Assembly: GCA_946902875.1 (NCBI GenBank)
Contig: OX336345.1
Location: 8,897,395 to 8,961,394 of the forward strand
Origin: Nematopogon swammerdamellus
Lineage: Eukaryota; Arthropoda; Insecta; Lepidoptera; Adelidae
Reading direction: 5' to 3'
DNA length: 64,000 nucleotides
The notes beneath the pieces were generated by a model. It did not search any database, was not told the origin of the DNA, and saw only the letters and a list, made by a program, of their open reading frames with translations. A program made the position numbers and the translations under genes. This document shows positions 1-11,075 of this stretch, piece after piece (positions within the stretch are counted from its first letter, which is position 1; each line of letters starts with the position of its first letter).

Positions 1-93
1 CAAGCGACAGTTCTGGTTATCACATTGAAAGTTGAAAAAAAAAATTAAAAATTGCGTCATTCACAAAATATAACATTTGTTGACGAGATTTAC

Positions 94-401
94 CTTCTTC
101 CTCCGCGTGGTACGCCAGATAGAATATCGGCGTGTTGACCCCGAAGGCCGAAATTCCCGTCGACATCAGTAGGATCCTCACAGTCTTTGATCTCAAGGTG
201 GAAAAGTCGAAGAACGGTTGCCGATCATCGGTTTTATTCTTATCCTTTAGTTTCCTCTTGATTTTCGTCTGGTTCTTGAGATGCAGTATAGCTCTGCGTT
301 GTGGGTGGTAGAGAGAGGCGGAGCGGTAGAATGTGCCTAGAATGAACGTTACGAAGACTACCCCTGTCACAGCTTGGAGACCTAAGCGCCAGCCGACTGC
401 T
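94..401 (-). CDS. Monocarboxylate transporter, coding exon 4 (gene continues past left edge)
   Basis: Fourth coding exon (308 bp) with acceptor ctatttcag and donor gtaaat at 93. It encodes residues 206-307: sixth membrane segment (WRLGLQAVTGVVFVTFILGT), a lysine-rich central cytosolic loop (about residues 235-270, rich in K, R and D) and the seventh segment (VRILLMSTGISAFGVNTPIF). A long charged loop between segments 6 and 7 is normal for SLC16 proteins. The loop here is short for the family, only about 45 residues. The exon ends in phase 1, so at least one more exon encoding segments 8-12 must lie beyond the window. Confidence 0.88.
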
Positions 402-860
402 CTGAAATAGAAAAATTAATTATGCATAGTTCATTTTAGGTGAAAACCCCGAACACCGATCGGCGCCCGTCAAGGTCGATGAAGCCATAAAGCGTGTTCA
501 AGATATTCAAAAATATAAAAATGTTCTTGAAAACGCTTAAAACACCACTGAAATGAGGTAGGATATTGTATTTGTATTTTCCACAAAAAGGACAATCTAA
601 TTCTCCCTTCTTTCCAGCTGACAGCAGCAGAAAAGGATATTCGCATAAAATATATTTATAGGTATGTAGAGTGGAAAGAGGCACGCATCGCTGGCTGCAC
701 CAAGCATACATACGGGAGTGGCAACCGTCGAGCGCTATTATATGGGAAAATTAGCCGCGTCTTAGTGCATTATGCTCTTACAATATAATAGTCTGCGGGA
801 TCGAACGTCAGTGCACATGTGACTTGGGGACAAAGAACACGTATATGTGCACTACGCAAA
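402..860. other. Intron sequence, nothing recognised
   Basis: Transporter intron between exons 3 and 4, on the exon 4 side. Short open frames exist on both strands but none shows a family motif. Confidence 0.5.
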
Positions 861-940
861 ATGGCGAGTTGTGCAGTTCGTACGTGTCGAAAGAGCTCAA
901 GATCATCAGGAATAACAAAAGATGGCGTAACCTTTCATAG
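861..940 (+). pseudogene. Orphan THAP zinc-finger first exon
   Basis: ATG at 861 opens a frame MASCAVRTCRKSS... ending ...GVTFH plus two bases at a GTAAGT donor (941). The CX4C pair near the N-terminus (C4, C9) and the VTFHR block are the start of a THAP domain, a C2CH zinc finger found in DNA-binding proteins and in P-element-like transposases. No following exon carrying the remaining THAP residues (a W and the C-x2-H pair) could be found before the tandem arrays start at 1.4 kb. It is probably a remnant of a THAP gene or transposon inserted in the transporter intron, on the opposite strand. Too short for standard ORF detection. Confidence 0.5.
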
Positions 941-1117
941 GTAAGTCATTTTAATGATAATACAACGCTTAAAACGTGAAAAATACAATAATTCCGCGAG
1001 TTAGGAGCACGACTGCGCGCCATACCGGGCGCGTACACATGATAGGCAAATTTGACAGACTGAAAAGAAATTTGAAATCAATTATTGTATACGGGGATGT
1101 TGTTTATAATAAATGCG

Positions 1118-1222
1118 ATGTTGTTTATCATAAATGCGAAAGTATATTTGTTTGTTTATTTGTTTGCTATCATGTTGTTTATCATAAATGCGAAAGTATA
1201 TTTGTTTGTTTATTTGTTTGCT
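1118..1222 (+). repeat. Two perfect 51-bp tandem copies, 54-bp period
   Basis: The block starting atgttgtttatcataaatgc and ending tttatttgtttgct occurs at 1118-1168 and again at 1172-1222 with no mismatch seen. A third, shorter start of the same unit precedes them at about 1098. The internal (tttg)n makes slippage likely. Confidence 0.85.
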
Positions 1223-1407
1223 TGTTTTTTTTTAAGTGAAAATTTCTTCAGCGGTGCTTGGCACTTTTTTAGGTGGGTATAAAATTTATAACTCGAAATC
1301 GCGACATCGCGTCAGCGTCGTTTTTAAAATGAAACCTTAAGTCATTGCATTAAGGGTTAAGTTAGAGTGGCACGGGATCTGCCGGCACACCCGGAGAGCA
1401 ACTGTTA

Positions 1408-1842
1408 AGTAGGGTTCGGTAACAGGTTTATGTCTGTCCATTCTACTAAGTTCTGCAAAATGAATGTAGGGTTCCGTAACAAATGCATGTCTGTCCGTTC
1501 TACAAAATTTAACATTTATTTCAAAATGAATGTAGGGTTCCGTAACAAATGCATGTCTGTCCGTTCTACTAAATTTTACAATTTTCAACCAAGGTCCTCC
1601 GACGGTTATTTTATAATAAAAGTAGGGTTCCGTAACACGTTTATGTCTGTCCATTCTACTAATAAGTTCTGCAAAATGAATGTAGGGTTCCGTAACAAAT
1701 GCATGTCTGTCCGTTCTACAAAATTTAACATTTATTTTAAAATGAATGTAGGGTTCCGTAACAAATGCATGTCTGTCCGTTCTACTAAATTTTAAAATTT
1801 TCAACCAAGGTCCTCCGACGGTTATTTTATAATAAAAGTGTC
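1408..1842 (+). repeat. Tandem array of 'agggttccgtaac' units, higher-order duplication
   Basis: Units starting tagggttccgtaac and carrying tgtctgtccgttctac recur about every 50-75 bp (starts near 1409, 1468, 1542, 1623, 1680, 1748). A larger block ending in ggttattttataataaaag is present twice (ends near 1621 and 1841), so the array is two copies of a roughly 215-bp block. Word content resembles the dispersed 'agggttccgta...tctgtctgtc' repeats elsewhere in the window, suggesting it grew from such an element. At 1842 it abuts the next satellite without a spacer. Confidence 0.75.
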
Positions 1843-3436
1843 TGTGTGGGCCCTGAATACGAATCCGTTGTCAAAATTAAAAAAAAGTGGCCGCCATTTT
1901 GAACTTTTTAGTTACTGGACCGATTGCTTTCAAAATCGATATCTGGGTGTCTGTGTGGGCTCTGAATACGAATCCGTTGTCAAAATTTTATAAAAGTGGC
2001 CGCCATTTTGAACTTTTTAGTTACTGGACCGATTGCTTTCAAAATCGATATCTGGGTGTCCGTGTGGGCTCTGAATACGAATCCGTTGTCAAAATTTAAA
2101 AACGTGGCCGCCATTTTGATCTTTTTAGTTACTGGACCGATTGCTTTCAAAATCGATATCTGGGTGTCCGTGTGGGCTCTGAATACGAATCCGTTGTCAA
2201 AATTTAAAAAAAGTGGTCGCCATTTTGAACTTTTTAGTTACTGGACCGATTGCTTTCAAAATCGATATCTGGGTGTCTGTGTGGGCTCTGAATACGAATC
2301 CGTTGTCAAAATTTTATAAAAGTGGCCGCCATTTTGAACTTTTTAGTTACTGGACCGATTGCTTTCAAAATCGATATCTGGGTGTATGTGTGGGCTCTGA
2401 ATACGAATCCGTTGTCAAAATTTAAAAACGTGGCCGCCATTTTGATCTTTTTAGTTACTGGACCGATTGCTTTCAAAATCGATATCTGGGTGTCCGTGTG
2501 GGTTCTGAATACGAATCCGTTGTCAAAATTTAAAAAAAGTGGTCGCCATTTTGAACTTTTTAGTTACTGGACCGATTGCTTTCAAAATCGATATCTGGGT
2601 GTCTGTGTGGGCTCTGAATACGAATCCGTTGTCAAAATTTTATAAAAGTGGCCGCCATTTTGAACTTTTTAGTTACTGGACCGATTGCTTTCAAAATCGA
2701 TATCTGGGTGTCTGTGTGGGCTCTGAATACGAATCCGTTGTCAAAATTTTATAAAAGTGGCCGCCATTTTGAACTTTTTAGTTACTGGACCGATTGCTTT
2801 CAAAATCGATATCTTGGTGTCCGTGCGGGCTCTGAATACGAATCCGTTGTCAAAATTAAAAAAAAGTGACCGCCATTTTGAACTTTTTAGTTACTGAACC
2901 GATTGCTTTCAAAATCGATATCTGGGTGTCTGTGTAGGTTCTGAACACGAATCCGTTGTCAAAATTTAAAAAAGTTTCCGCCATTTTGAACTTTTTAGTT
3001 CCTGGACCGATTGCTTTCAAAATCGATATCTGGGTGTCTGTGTGGGCTCTGAATACGAATCCGTTGTCAAAATTTTATAAAAGTGGCCGCCATTTTGAAC
3101 TTTTTAGTTACTGGACCGATTGCTTTCAAAATCGATATCTGGGTGTCCGTGCGGGCTCTGAATACGAATGCGTTGTCAAAATTTAAAAAAACTGGCCGCC
3201 ATTTTGAACTTTTTAGTTACTGGACCGATTGCTTTCAAAATCGATATCTGGGTGTCCGTGTGGGCTCTGAATACGAATCCGTTGTAAAAATTTAAAAAAG
3301 TGGCCGCCATTTTGAACTTTTTAGTTACTGAACCGATTGCTTTCAAAATCGACATCTGGGTGTCCGTGTGGGCTCTGAATACGAATCCGTTATCAAAATT
3401 TAAAAAAGTGGCCGCCATTTTGAACTTTTTAGTTAC
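1843..3436 (+). repeat. ~109-bp satellite array, forward arm
   Basis: About fourteen monomers in head-to-tail order, each containing gtggccgccattttgaac, ggaccgattgctttcaaaat, cgatatctgggtgt and gaatacgaatccgttgtc. Starts fall near 1889, 1997, 2105, 2214, 2322, 2430, 2539, 2648, 2757, 2866, 2974, 3083, 3192 and 3300. Diagnostic variants (ccattttgatc at 2105 and 2430; gtggtcgcc at 2214 and 2539) repeat every three monomers, giving a ~326-bp higher-order unit in part of the array. The many short frames crossing it are by-products of the repetition. Confidence 0.92.
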
Positions 3437-4030
3437 TATGGCGGTTATTATATTATTATTTAAAATGGCGGCCACTTTTTTTACATTTTGACAACGGATT
3501 CGTATTCAGAGCCCACACAGACACCCAGATATCGATTTTGAAAGCAATCGGTCCAGTAACTAAAAAGTTCAAAATGGCGGCCTCTTTTTTTACATTTTGA
3601 CAACGGATTCGTGTTCAGAGCCCACACAGACACCCAGATATCGATTTTGAAAGCAATCGGTCCAGTAACTAAAAAGTTCAAAATGGCGGCCACTTTTTTT
3701 AAATTTTGACTGCAGATTCGTATTCAGAGCCCACACATACACCCAGATATCGATTTTGAAAGCAATCGGTCCAGTAACGAAAAAGTTCAAAATGGCGGCC
3801 ACTTTTTTTTTATTTTTACTACAGATTCGTATTCAGAGCCCACACATACACCCAGATATCGATTTTGAAAGCAATCGGTCCACTATCTAAAAAGTTCAAA
3901 ATGGCGGCCACTTTTTTTAAATTTTTACTACAGATTCGTAATCAGAGCCCACACATACACCCAGATATCGATTTTGAAAGCAATCGGTCCAGTAACTAAA
4001 AAGTTCAAAATGGCGGCCACTTTTTTTAAA
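3437..4030 (-). repeat. ~109-bp satellite array, inverted arm
   Basis: The same monomer continues in reverse complement for about five and a half copies (aaaatggcggccac, tcgattttgaaagcaatcgg). The reversal occurs in an AT-rich hinge near 3437-3470, where atggcgg and aaaatggcggcc flank ttattatattattattt. The inverted copies drift toward the right end (for example gacaacgg becomes actacag) and the array stops at about 4030. Confidence 0.92.
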
Positions 4031-5352
4031 TCGCGAGATTAAAACACCATGAATATTATTAAACCGGAAAAAAATATTGTTTTAAGGAAGACTCCAATCT
4101 TTTACTCTGTTCCTCGAAGTTTAGGTAAATAAGCCCTACTTATTCCTATCACTGATTATTAGTACAACTTTTCAAAAATATTAGAACAACAGTCTGGTTT
4201 AATTTTTCAATATTTTTTTTTGGATTCAAACAATAATATTCGTTCAGTAAAAACTATTTGAAATAATATTACAAATAACAATTTCAAAATTCACAAATAT
4301 ACCGCACCATCATCGTCCGTCAGACTGGCATTCGTAGTGATCCCGTCAAGTTGCCGTCAAGCAAGGCTTCCGATTGGTCGGACGGTCGGCTCTTACTACC
4401 AGATACCCGAGCCAAGCCAGCGATAACAAACCTGTCGCTGGCCTTGCTCGCTCTGTCTCTCTCCATATCGCAGGGCGCGATATGGGTAACGGAGATAGAC
4501 AAGTCACGTCATAAAAGATTAAATTGCGATTTCGATTTTCGTAGTAGTAGGGATTTTTGGCTAGCCGTGCTCCGATACAAACGCAGTAGCGTTGCGTCTC
4601 CCGTATGTATGCTCGGTGGCTGGCTGGGTCTGGCATCACCGCCACATCCTCTGACCGTGCTGGCAGTATGCCGAGAATCGGATAAACTTTGTAGGTAACT
4701 TGGAGAAACTTTGTGTCCATTGGAATGTAATGTGCCGAAACGTAACAAGGTGCAGAAAGGGTTAGAATAGAGAAGATCATTCGCATGTAGGTAAGAATAT
4801 TATGGATATTTTCCCTTAACAATACCGAATGGTTTGATTTCCTGGGAGACATAACAGTCACACAGAGACGAACAACACACTAAATAGGGAGCGATTCCAG
4901 GAAAAAAATTCGGACTCCATTAGGGAATTTAGGTGGAATATTTGTAAAAGTGAAAGGAGAAGGAATGACTGCGAAGCGGAGTTCTATTTTGTTGTGAGGT
5001 TATAGCGCAATCTAGGAATGAAAAAATATAGATTGATGTCGTAGACTGTATAATTGTGTCGCTGCAGTATCTAGTATTTTAGATTCATAAGTACATGCAG
5101 TTTGGGAGAATATTTCAATTTAGTCGAATGTCCGGACCGGGTACCAAGGTTATAAAATATCAGGTTCACAAACCGTCATTTTGTAAGTAGATATTCAACT
5201 ATTTTATGCAGATTGGGGATTTTATGATTCGAATAACACGCTTAAAAGACATTTCAGCCAAGTAAGTGATAATTTCGAAGATAATATCGAGGTGATATAC
5301 CTGGACGTTTTAGTTTATATCTATGAATATATAGATGTTTATAAATGCTTAC
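4031..5352. other. Intron; GC-richer unassigned block 4320-4700
   Basis: Mostly AT-rich intron. The 4320-4700 block is richer in GC and carries overlapping open frames on both strands (115 codons on plus at 4351-4698, 171 on minus at 4346-4861). No family motif was recognised; both may be chance frames. Confidence 0.3.
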
Positions 5353-5512
5353 TTGATAGCCCCTCTAATGAAGGTGGACATGACAGCTATGCCGAGCCCG
5401 CTGCCGCTGACTATGAAGATCTCCACAAACTCGCGACGTCTTTTGAAGTACTGCGCCACCATCAGCGTGGAGCAGTCTCGTGTGAGGCCTACGCCCACTC
5501 CTACGACCGTAC
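5353..5512 (-). CDS. Monocarboxylate transporter, coding exon 3
   Basis: Third coding exon (160 bp) with acceptor caacgcag and donor gtaagc. It encodes residues 153-204: the glycine-rich fourth membrane segment (GTVVGVGVGLTRD), a cytosolic YFKRRREF motif, and the fifth segment (FIVSGSGLGIAVMSTFIRGA). YFxKRRxLAxG is the usual second SLC16 signature. Here the tail reads FVEI instead of LAxG, a divergence seen directly in the sequence whose functional meaning is unknown. The exon ends in phase 2 (AA) and is completed by the A that starts exon 4. Confidence 0.87.
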
Positions 5513-5823
5513 CTGCGTTGAAATCATTATAATCATATTACCTAGCAGGAACAAGAACATGGAACCTATGGAACTTCGCAATCAAGAACATTAATTGCCA
5601 TGCAACACTTTTTCTCTTTACGATTTTGATAAGTGCATTTCCCATGAATACAAGTTTCTCCATTGTTCGGATTACAAGTAAAATTATAGGTGCCTCCCCT
5701 CCCCTTAGCTCACTAGGTGGTGGGCTTAACCCGTCCGGATTGGTACCAACGCACTGAATAAATTTTGTCAATCTATTTGTATCCTTTTTTTTATGGGAAG
5801 CTCGACATATGGCGCGCGCCAGA

Positions 5824-6588
5824 CTAATGCAGAGGTGTAGACCGACGGCGCCCACGGGCATTCGAATATTTACGGGGGCTGCGAATACCATGTCGGCCGG
5901 CTAGGTGCACCTTCACATTATGTTTGAAGGATCCCAGACTGTACATTACATGAAAAGATGCAGGTGGGAGTGCATTCCACATGTTGGCAATCCTGTAAAT
6001 AAAGGATTTACAGGATCGATTTGTCCTAAGTGGGAGAATATCCACAGTGTGTGGATGCATTCCCAACCTGTTGCGCGTGGAACGATGGTAGAATGGGAAT
6101 GGGGATGGACGGATCGCATCGTGCAGCTCCTTGGAACACTCTCCGTGGTACAGGCGATAGAACACACACAAAGATCCAACGTCCCTGCGGAGTTGTAAGG
6201 TCTCTAAGTTCCGAGATACCTCGGGGTCGTTAACGAGACGTACAGCGCGACGCTGAATCCAGTCTAAGGAGCCGAGCAGGTATTTTGCGGATCCGTCCCA
6301 CAGATGCGAACAGTACTCCACGCATGGGCGAATCTGCGCTTTATAAAGTAGCAGTTTTTGGCTCGGCGTAAAGTACTGACGCACCTTGTTGAGGACACCC
6401 AGCTTCCTTGAGGCTACCTTAGCTTTCTCCTCGATGTGGCGTCCAAAATTCAGGTCGCGAGTTAGTTCGAGCCCGAGAATCCCAATGTGCTCCTCGACCT
6501 TGAGAGTAGTTCCTTGAAAGTGCAGTGAACGGTGTCCGCTTCGTGCTGCTTCTGAGTCTTTGACATCATAAAGACCCTTGTCAACGAA
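5824..6588 (-). pseudogene. 5'-truncated LINE: C-terminal end of a reverse transcriptase
   Basis: About 250 codons open on the minus strand, starting directly after a stop at 6591-6589, with no upstream RT core in view. Visible words are LYKAQIRPCVEYCSHLWDG, RRAVRLVND, LCVFYRLYHGECS and RIANMWNALPP, which are typical of the C-terminal part of insect jockey/CR1-type non-LTR ORF2 proteins. The frame to the stop is uninterrupted, so the insertion may be fairly recent, but the catalytic domain is absent and the piece cannot transpose. A SINE-like piece follows at 5690-5760. Confidence 0.75.
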
Positions 6589-6599
6589 CTAGTTTCTTC

Positions 6600-7530
6600 T
6601 GAAGCCGACATCTTGATGTGCATCACACATTACACGACACACGCAGTGAAATTGGATGCTTTGATGTTCCCTTTCATCCTCAACGTGCGATCCAGCTGCA
6701 AGTTATTATTTTAGTTTCCAGTATATTTTTAGGAGAAGCTATTGAAACTCCGCATAATATCATTTTTCTAACGGCATGAGATGTTACTATCCAGAGATAA
6801 GCCAGACTTTGAACTAGTTATAAAATCTAAGCAGAAATCAATACCAACCATATCATTTTACGTAGGTAGGTACTTACTCCTCGGTTCCCATTAACTTTAT
6901 GGAATGATTGTTTCAAAACCATTTGGCATATACAGAGTGATTTTGTTACTATGACGGATATTTCAGTGGGTTACTCTGTATCGATAACTAAGTAGATTCC
7001 AAAAAGGAACGGTAGCAAAAAAAAAAAATTAAGTTCTCTCCGTAAATACCTAACCTCAAAATGTATGGAGAACTGAAATGTTTATACGGCCATCGTTTTT
7101 GCTTGGACTGAACTTACTCAATATTAAATATAAGTTTTACATACACGGATCTTGAGTAGAAAAGGGGACACAAAATTGTTACCTACTCTATTCTTTTGAA
7201 TTGGTTGGAGTGGAGCGGATTTTATCGTCCGATGAAGCCGAGGTGTAAGTACTACAGCATGCATTCAAAATGTGTTTTATTTATCGATGATTCAAAATAT
7301 TAAAATTTATTCATAACAAGCAACATCAAAAGAGAGACCAAAATATTTGCTGAAAGCTCTCGCATCCCTTTGGTAGGTAAACATTGTTATCTTAAAAGCA
7401 CACGTAGTAGTAGGTATGCGTTGTGCAAATTGATTTCCTGAGCATTTACAATTTGGCAAACGGCTCAATGAATCTGCAGTACGTAACCCTCTAAAAATAA
7501 CAGGATCGCGGGTGCAGTGCATTTTGGATC
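6600..7530. other. Intron, nothing recognised
   Basis: AT-rich intron between exons 2 and 3 without recognisable coding sequence or an obvious repeat boundary. Confidence 0.5.
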
Positions 7531-7534
7531 TGGT

Positions 7535-7790
7535 TTCTTTAGGGTTTCGTAGCCAGCGACGCTGGCAAGGACCGTTTATCCAGGAAAGTCGGTTAGGTGT
7601 CTGTCCGCCCGTTCGTCCGTCCTTCAGTCGAACCCGCTGTCAAATGAATACTACGGAACGTAAAGATAAAAAAATTATTAGTCTCTACGGCGGCGTGAAA
7701 ACAATTTTGTAGCTATTATCATAAAGAGATGTAGGGAAAGTCGCGCTCGCTATGTGTGCAAGAAGCGAATAGTTACGGAACCCTCGGTCT
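7535..7790 (+). repeat. Degenerate 'agggttccgta' family element
   Basis: Begins tttagggtttcgtagcc, has the usual tgtctgtccgcccgttcgtccgtcc-like stretch and ends tacggaaccctcggt, the start and end words of the dispersed 'agggttccgta' repeats. The middle is not shared with the full copies. Confidence 0.6.
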
Positions 7791-9150
7791 GTGAACCACA
7801 TCACACAGAATAGGCTTTTTTTTTTCAAAGACGTCAACACTACGAGACCTTAAAGCAGTGGTGCCCATAATTTTTTCCATGAAGATGTACACCTACAAAA
7901 AATATTGTGAGATCGTGTGGTATTGTGGTAAAATAAAATATTGTGAGGTATTGTGGTTGTGAGATCGACACTTGTACCAAAAAGTTTTCGCCTGCTTTCG
8001 TAGTTCAATAATTTATAGTAATTGTTGTTAGACTATTTATAATAAGTATCCAAGTGTATACTATCTATTTTTTGTTATTTTAGGGTAAATAAACCATACG
8101 CCTACCTACGTAATGTTTCTTAATTACAATTAAAACAATTTTATAAATGAAACTGCACTGCATTGAGTGTAATTTATTCTTTCAATTAATAAAATTGATA
8201 TAGTTATCAAATATTATGAATTCTTTGATGTCTTCAAGTAACTTTTTGCTCTACATATTTTCAGCGATTGACCTAAAAGCTTCGACGTTTGGGCACCGTA
8301 AGCTTTGTAAAAATATGTCTTATCTATGTGTAACTATAGGTATGCCATATAGTATATAGTATATGGATACTTTGAAGAAGAGAAGGTAGACAATCTTGTA
8401 ATAACTGGGTAGGGTTGATGCTGGGTCGTGTATAAAAAATATTTTAAGATTTAAAATTATTTTATCCTACGAATCACAGTAAATTGCCATCGGATTAAAA
8501 TTTTACCTTAGCATATTGGTTCGTCTATCGACCTATTAAGGCGTACAAAATCTATTTGTACCTAAATAACTTTAACCGGCGGCTTCGCTCGCTTGAAATG
8601 TTTAGCCTATTAGTTAGTAAACTACTTCTATCAGCAAATAACAGACATAATACGATGAAAGCAGTAGGTAGAGAGATAGAAGATCCCTGAAAAAACCCGG
8701 CGAAGTTTCTTGCCGGCTCTTCTTTGTGGGTGTAATCGAACGGGTTTGTAAAAACAAAATTGGGTAAATTCAAGCGTAGAGTACTATCATACGAATGATG
8801 AATGAAGAATAAAGAATAATTTATTACGTGATATGATATGAGGACAGCGTCCTAACCGCGCGTGTTGATACCCCGCCCCCCGGCCCCGGTCCAACCCAGG
8901 CGCTGCACCACCGGTATCGTTAAGGCATAACGGCCGGATTCACACCGCAGCGGGAGCTCAGCCAGCTACACTACAAGCTCCGCATTTACATTTAAATTGA
9001 AGTTTGCAGCGAGTCTTCGACTCATTGCGGCAACGATACTTTGACCGGCTCGCTCGCGGCTCAAGATAGGGGCGCTCTTCATTTCGCCAGGGCGTTCTCC
9101 GTTTCACCAAAATGTGATTTTATTCAATACTTCTTTATAAACCGATTGGG
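7791..9150. other. Intron, nothing recognised
   Basis: AT-rich to about 8830, then a GC-rich stretch (8850-9000) without a usable frame. A short cggcttcgctcgc word at 8581 resembles the start of the repeat at 55204. Confidence 0.4.
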
Positions 9151-9154
9151 TACA

Positions 9155-9330
9155 AGTCCCCAGCAGTAAATAATGAACATCGAGGTTTAGAAAGAGAAAA
9201 TCCGTTGTAGTGTAGAGCGTCGTCTCTGTCGCACGAACTCGCACGTCTTTGTGCGACAGGGAGGGAGGGAGGGCTTGTGGAAGCCATGGTCGACCGACCT
9301 TGCTTGCTTGCCATACATAACGCGGCAACC
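9155..9330. repeat. Dispersed repeat, shared with 34975-35060
   Basis: The words gtaaataatg, acatcgag, tttagaaagaga and gtagagcgtcgtc occur in the same order at 34979-35040. A (ggga)n run follows at about 9260. Family not identified. Confidence 0.55.
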
Positions 9331-9515
9331 ATAATGGGGGAATGGTTATGCTCTCGGCATTAGGATAAATAAAAAAATTCTGATTCTGATTCTCCACAAA
9401 GGATGGTCTTCTACTATGTATTTATATTGAGTTTACTGATAGAGTAGGCAATGGTGGTACCTATTTAGTTTAAGGCATACATATTGGTTTTGTAGAGTTA
9501 GATGTCTTTTGTGTG

Positions 9516-9895
9516 TGTTTATCAGCCTCGGTAGATCAGTGGTGCGATCCGTCGACTCGTTCGTGATAATAAGCACACCTGGGCGCGGTCGGAACTTGGA
9601 TGGGTTACCGATCGACTGTTGGAGGCTGATTCGTGGTTCGGATTCCACGTAAAACTGTAGGTCCCTTGAAGTCCTTTCATTTCTTACATTACTAGGTTAC
9701 CACACACTGTATGATAGGTCGAAGAGGCTATGTAATTAGTAAGTAGTTCGTGTTTTACGCCCAGTTCAGCGTAGCCGACACGACCAAAGGGAAGCACTGG
9801 CATGGCACCTAGTTCACCAAGGTTATGGACTGACATCACGGATGTTGTAGATGTAGCTAACCGTGTCAGTCCCTATCTATCTACACATTATAAAG
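9516..9895 (+). mobile_element. tRNA-headed SINE, near full length
   Basis: Starts with a tRNA-like head: cagcctcggtagatcagtgg (A-box-like) and gtggttcggattccacg (B-box-like). The shared body follows with aaactgtaggtccctt, cccagttcagcgtagcc, ggcacctagttcacc and gtgatgt-like words. The poly(A) tail is degraded to tctatctacac. Non-coding. Confidence 0.7.
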
Positions 9896-11075
9896 AGGTA
9901 CATTTTCTAAGTTTGGATGTAGGAGGTAATCCCCGAAAATACACATCTGATTTAAAAAATTCTTTGACCAATATTTAGAATGGACCTTCAGGATTGACAT
10001 AGGCTATGCGAGCGAAGCTGCAGGGTACATAGAACTCTATTAGTCCACACATAACGTGACGCAAAGTTAAAATAGTTGCACATTCGCCAGACACGTTGTT
10101 GTTATGTTATGTCACGTTCTGTCTGACGTCCATCAGTGTTGATGTTGATGTTCCCGCGGGCACGACGGACGTGCAATTTATCGTCTGATAGACGTGAATC
10201 ATTTGAGCCGCTCGTGCTGCTGGATGTCATAGGTACAGTACAGTCTGGCAAAAAGTTTAGTCCGTATTGTAGGGTAGGTAGAAAATATAATATGTTATGA
10301 TTTCCCAAATTGTATATCAACAGACAGCAGTGACATCAAGCTTACTATTTTCAGACACTGCAATTGGATTGCAATACCCTGTTCTTTTAATGGGTAAAAA
10401 TATTTCGAAACGAAATTTTCGTGCAGGAGGATTATTCTCTGATTTAGGTGTCTATGGTGCTATTTTGGAAAACACAATTATTTTGGTAAACACATAACAC
10501 AAATATATTGTGTGGTGGTAGGTACGGAATCCTAGGTGCGCGAGTCCAACTCTCACTTGGCGGCTTTTTATTTTTTCTCTTTCTCTTGCCTTAATTCGTT
10601 TTTAAATGTTCTTGTTAGATTTCCTTGTTAAGATTTTTTGTAAGCTTCTATTTTCTTATGTTTAATTTTTGGGATACGGTGCTGGGTCGTTAAGTTTTTA
10701 TAACACTATTCTATGTGTTACTCGTTGGTGTCTCCAAGGAAATTAATAAATAAATCAGTGGATAATTCTCCTTCCCGCAATTTGGGCCTAGATCTAAATT
10801 TCATTATCTCCGGTGATACCATTTATCTTCGTTTATAAGTGATATTTCTCATACATTTGACAGGAGTGAACTGGCAGAGTTGCTCGCAGGGACCCTAATT
10901 GACCAATCGGTCGGATGTCCGTCCGGCCGTCCGTCTATCTGTCTGCCACAGCCTCTTGCACCTAAGTGGTTTGTGCTATCTTCTTGGCTATCTTGTGAAA
11001 TCTTGAATGTTTATAGATTCCCTAGAGACGCAACATTTCATGGGTAAGAATGTCAGGTGTCCTCAATTGTTATAA
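9896..11075. other. Intron; one repeat end at 10504-10572, otherwise nothing recognised
   Basis: AT-rich intron. At about 10520-10570 a 3' end of the 'agggttccgta' families is present alone (cggaatcctaggtgcgcgag, cacttggcggc). Nothing else recognisable. Confidence 0.45.

Noticed and set aside
1118..1222. CRISPR-like direct repeats
   Set aside because: Only two units separated by 3 bp, no spacers; a simple tandem duplication in a eukaryotic intron.
1887..3802. Series of 70-107-codon open frames with repeated LVTGPIAFKIDIW words
   Set aside because: They follow the ~109-bp satellite period, occur in two frames and on both strands, and lack start context; by-products of the repeat.
4346..4861. 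171-codon minus frame
   Set aside because: Competing open frames on the other strand, no motif and no splice support; left as an unassigned block.
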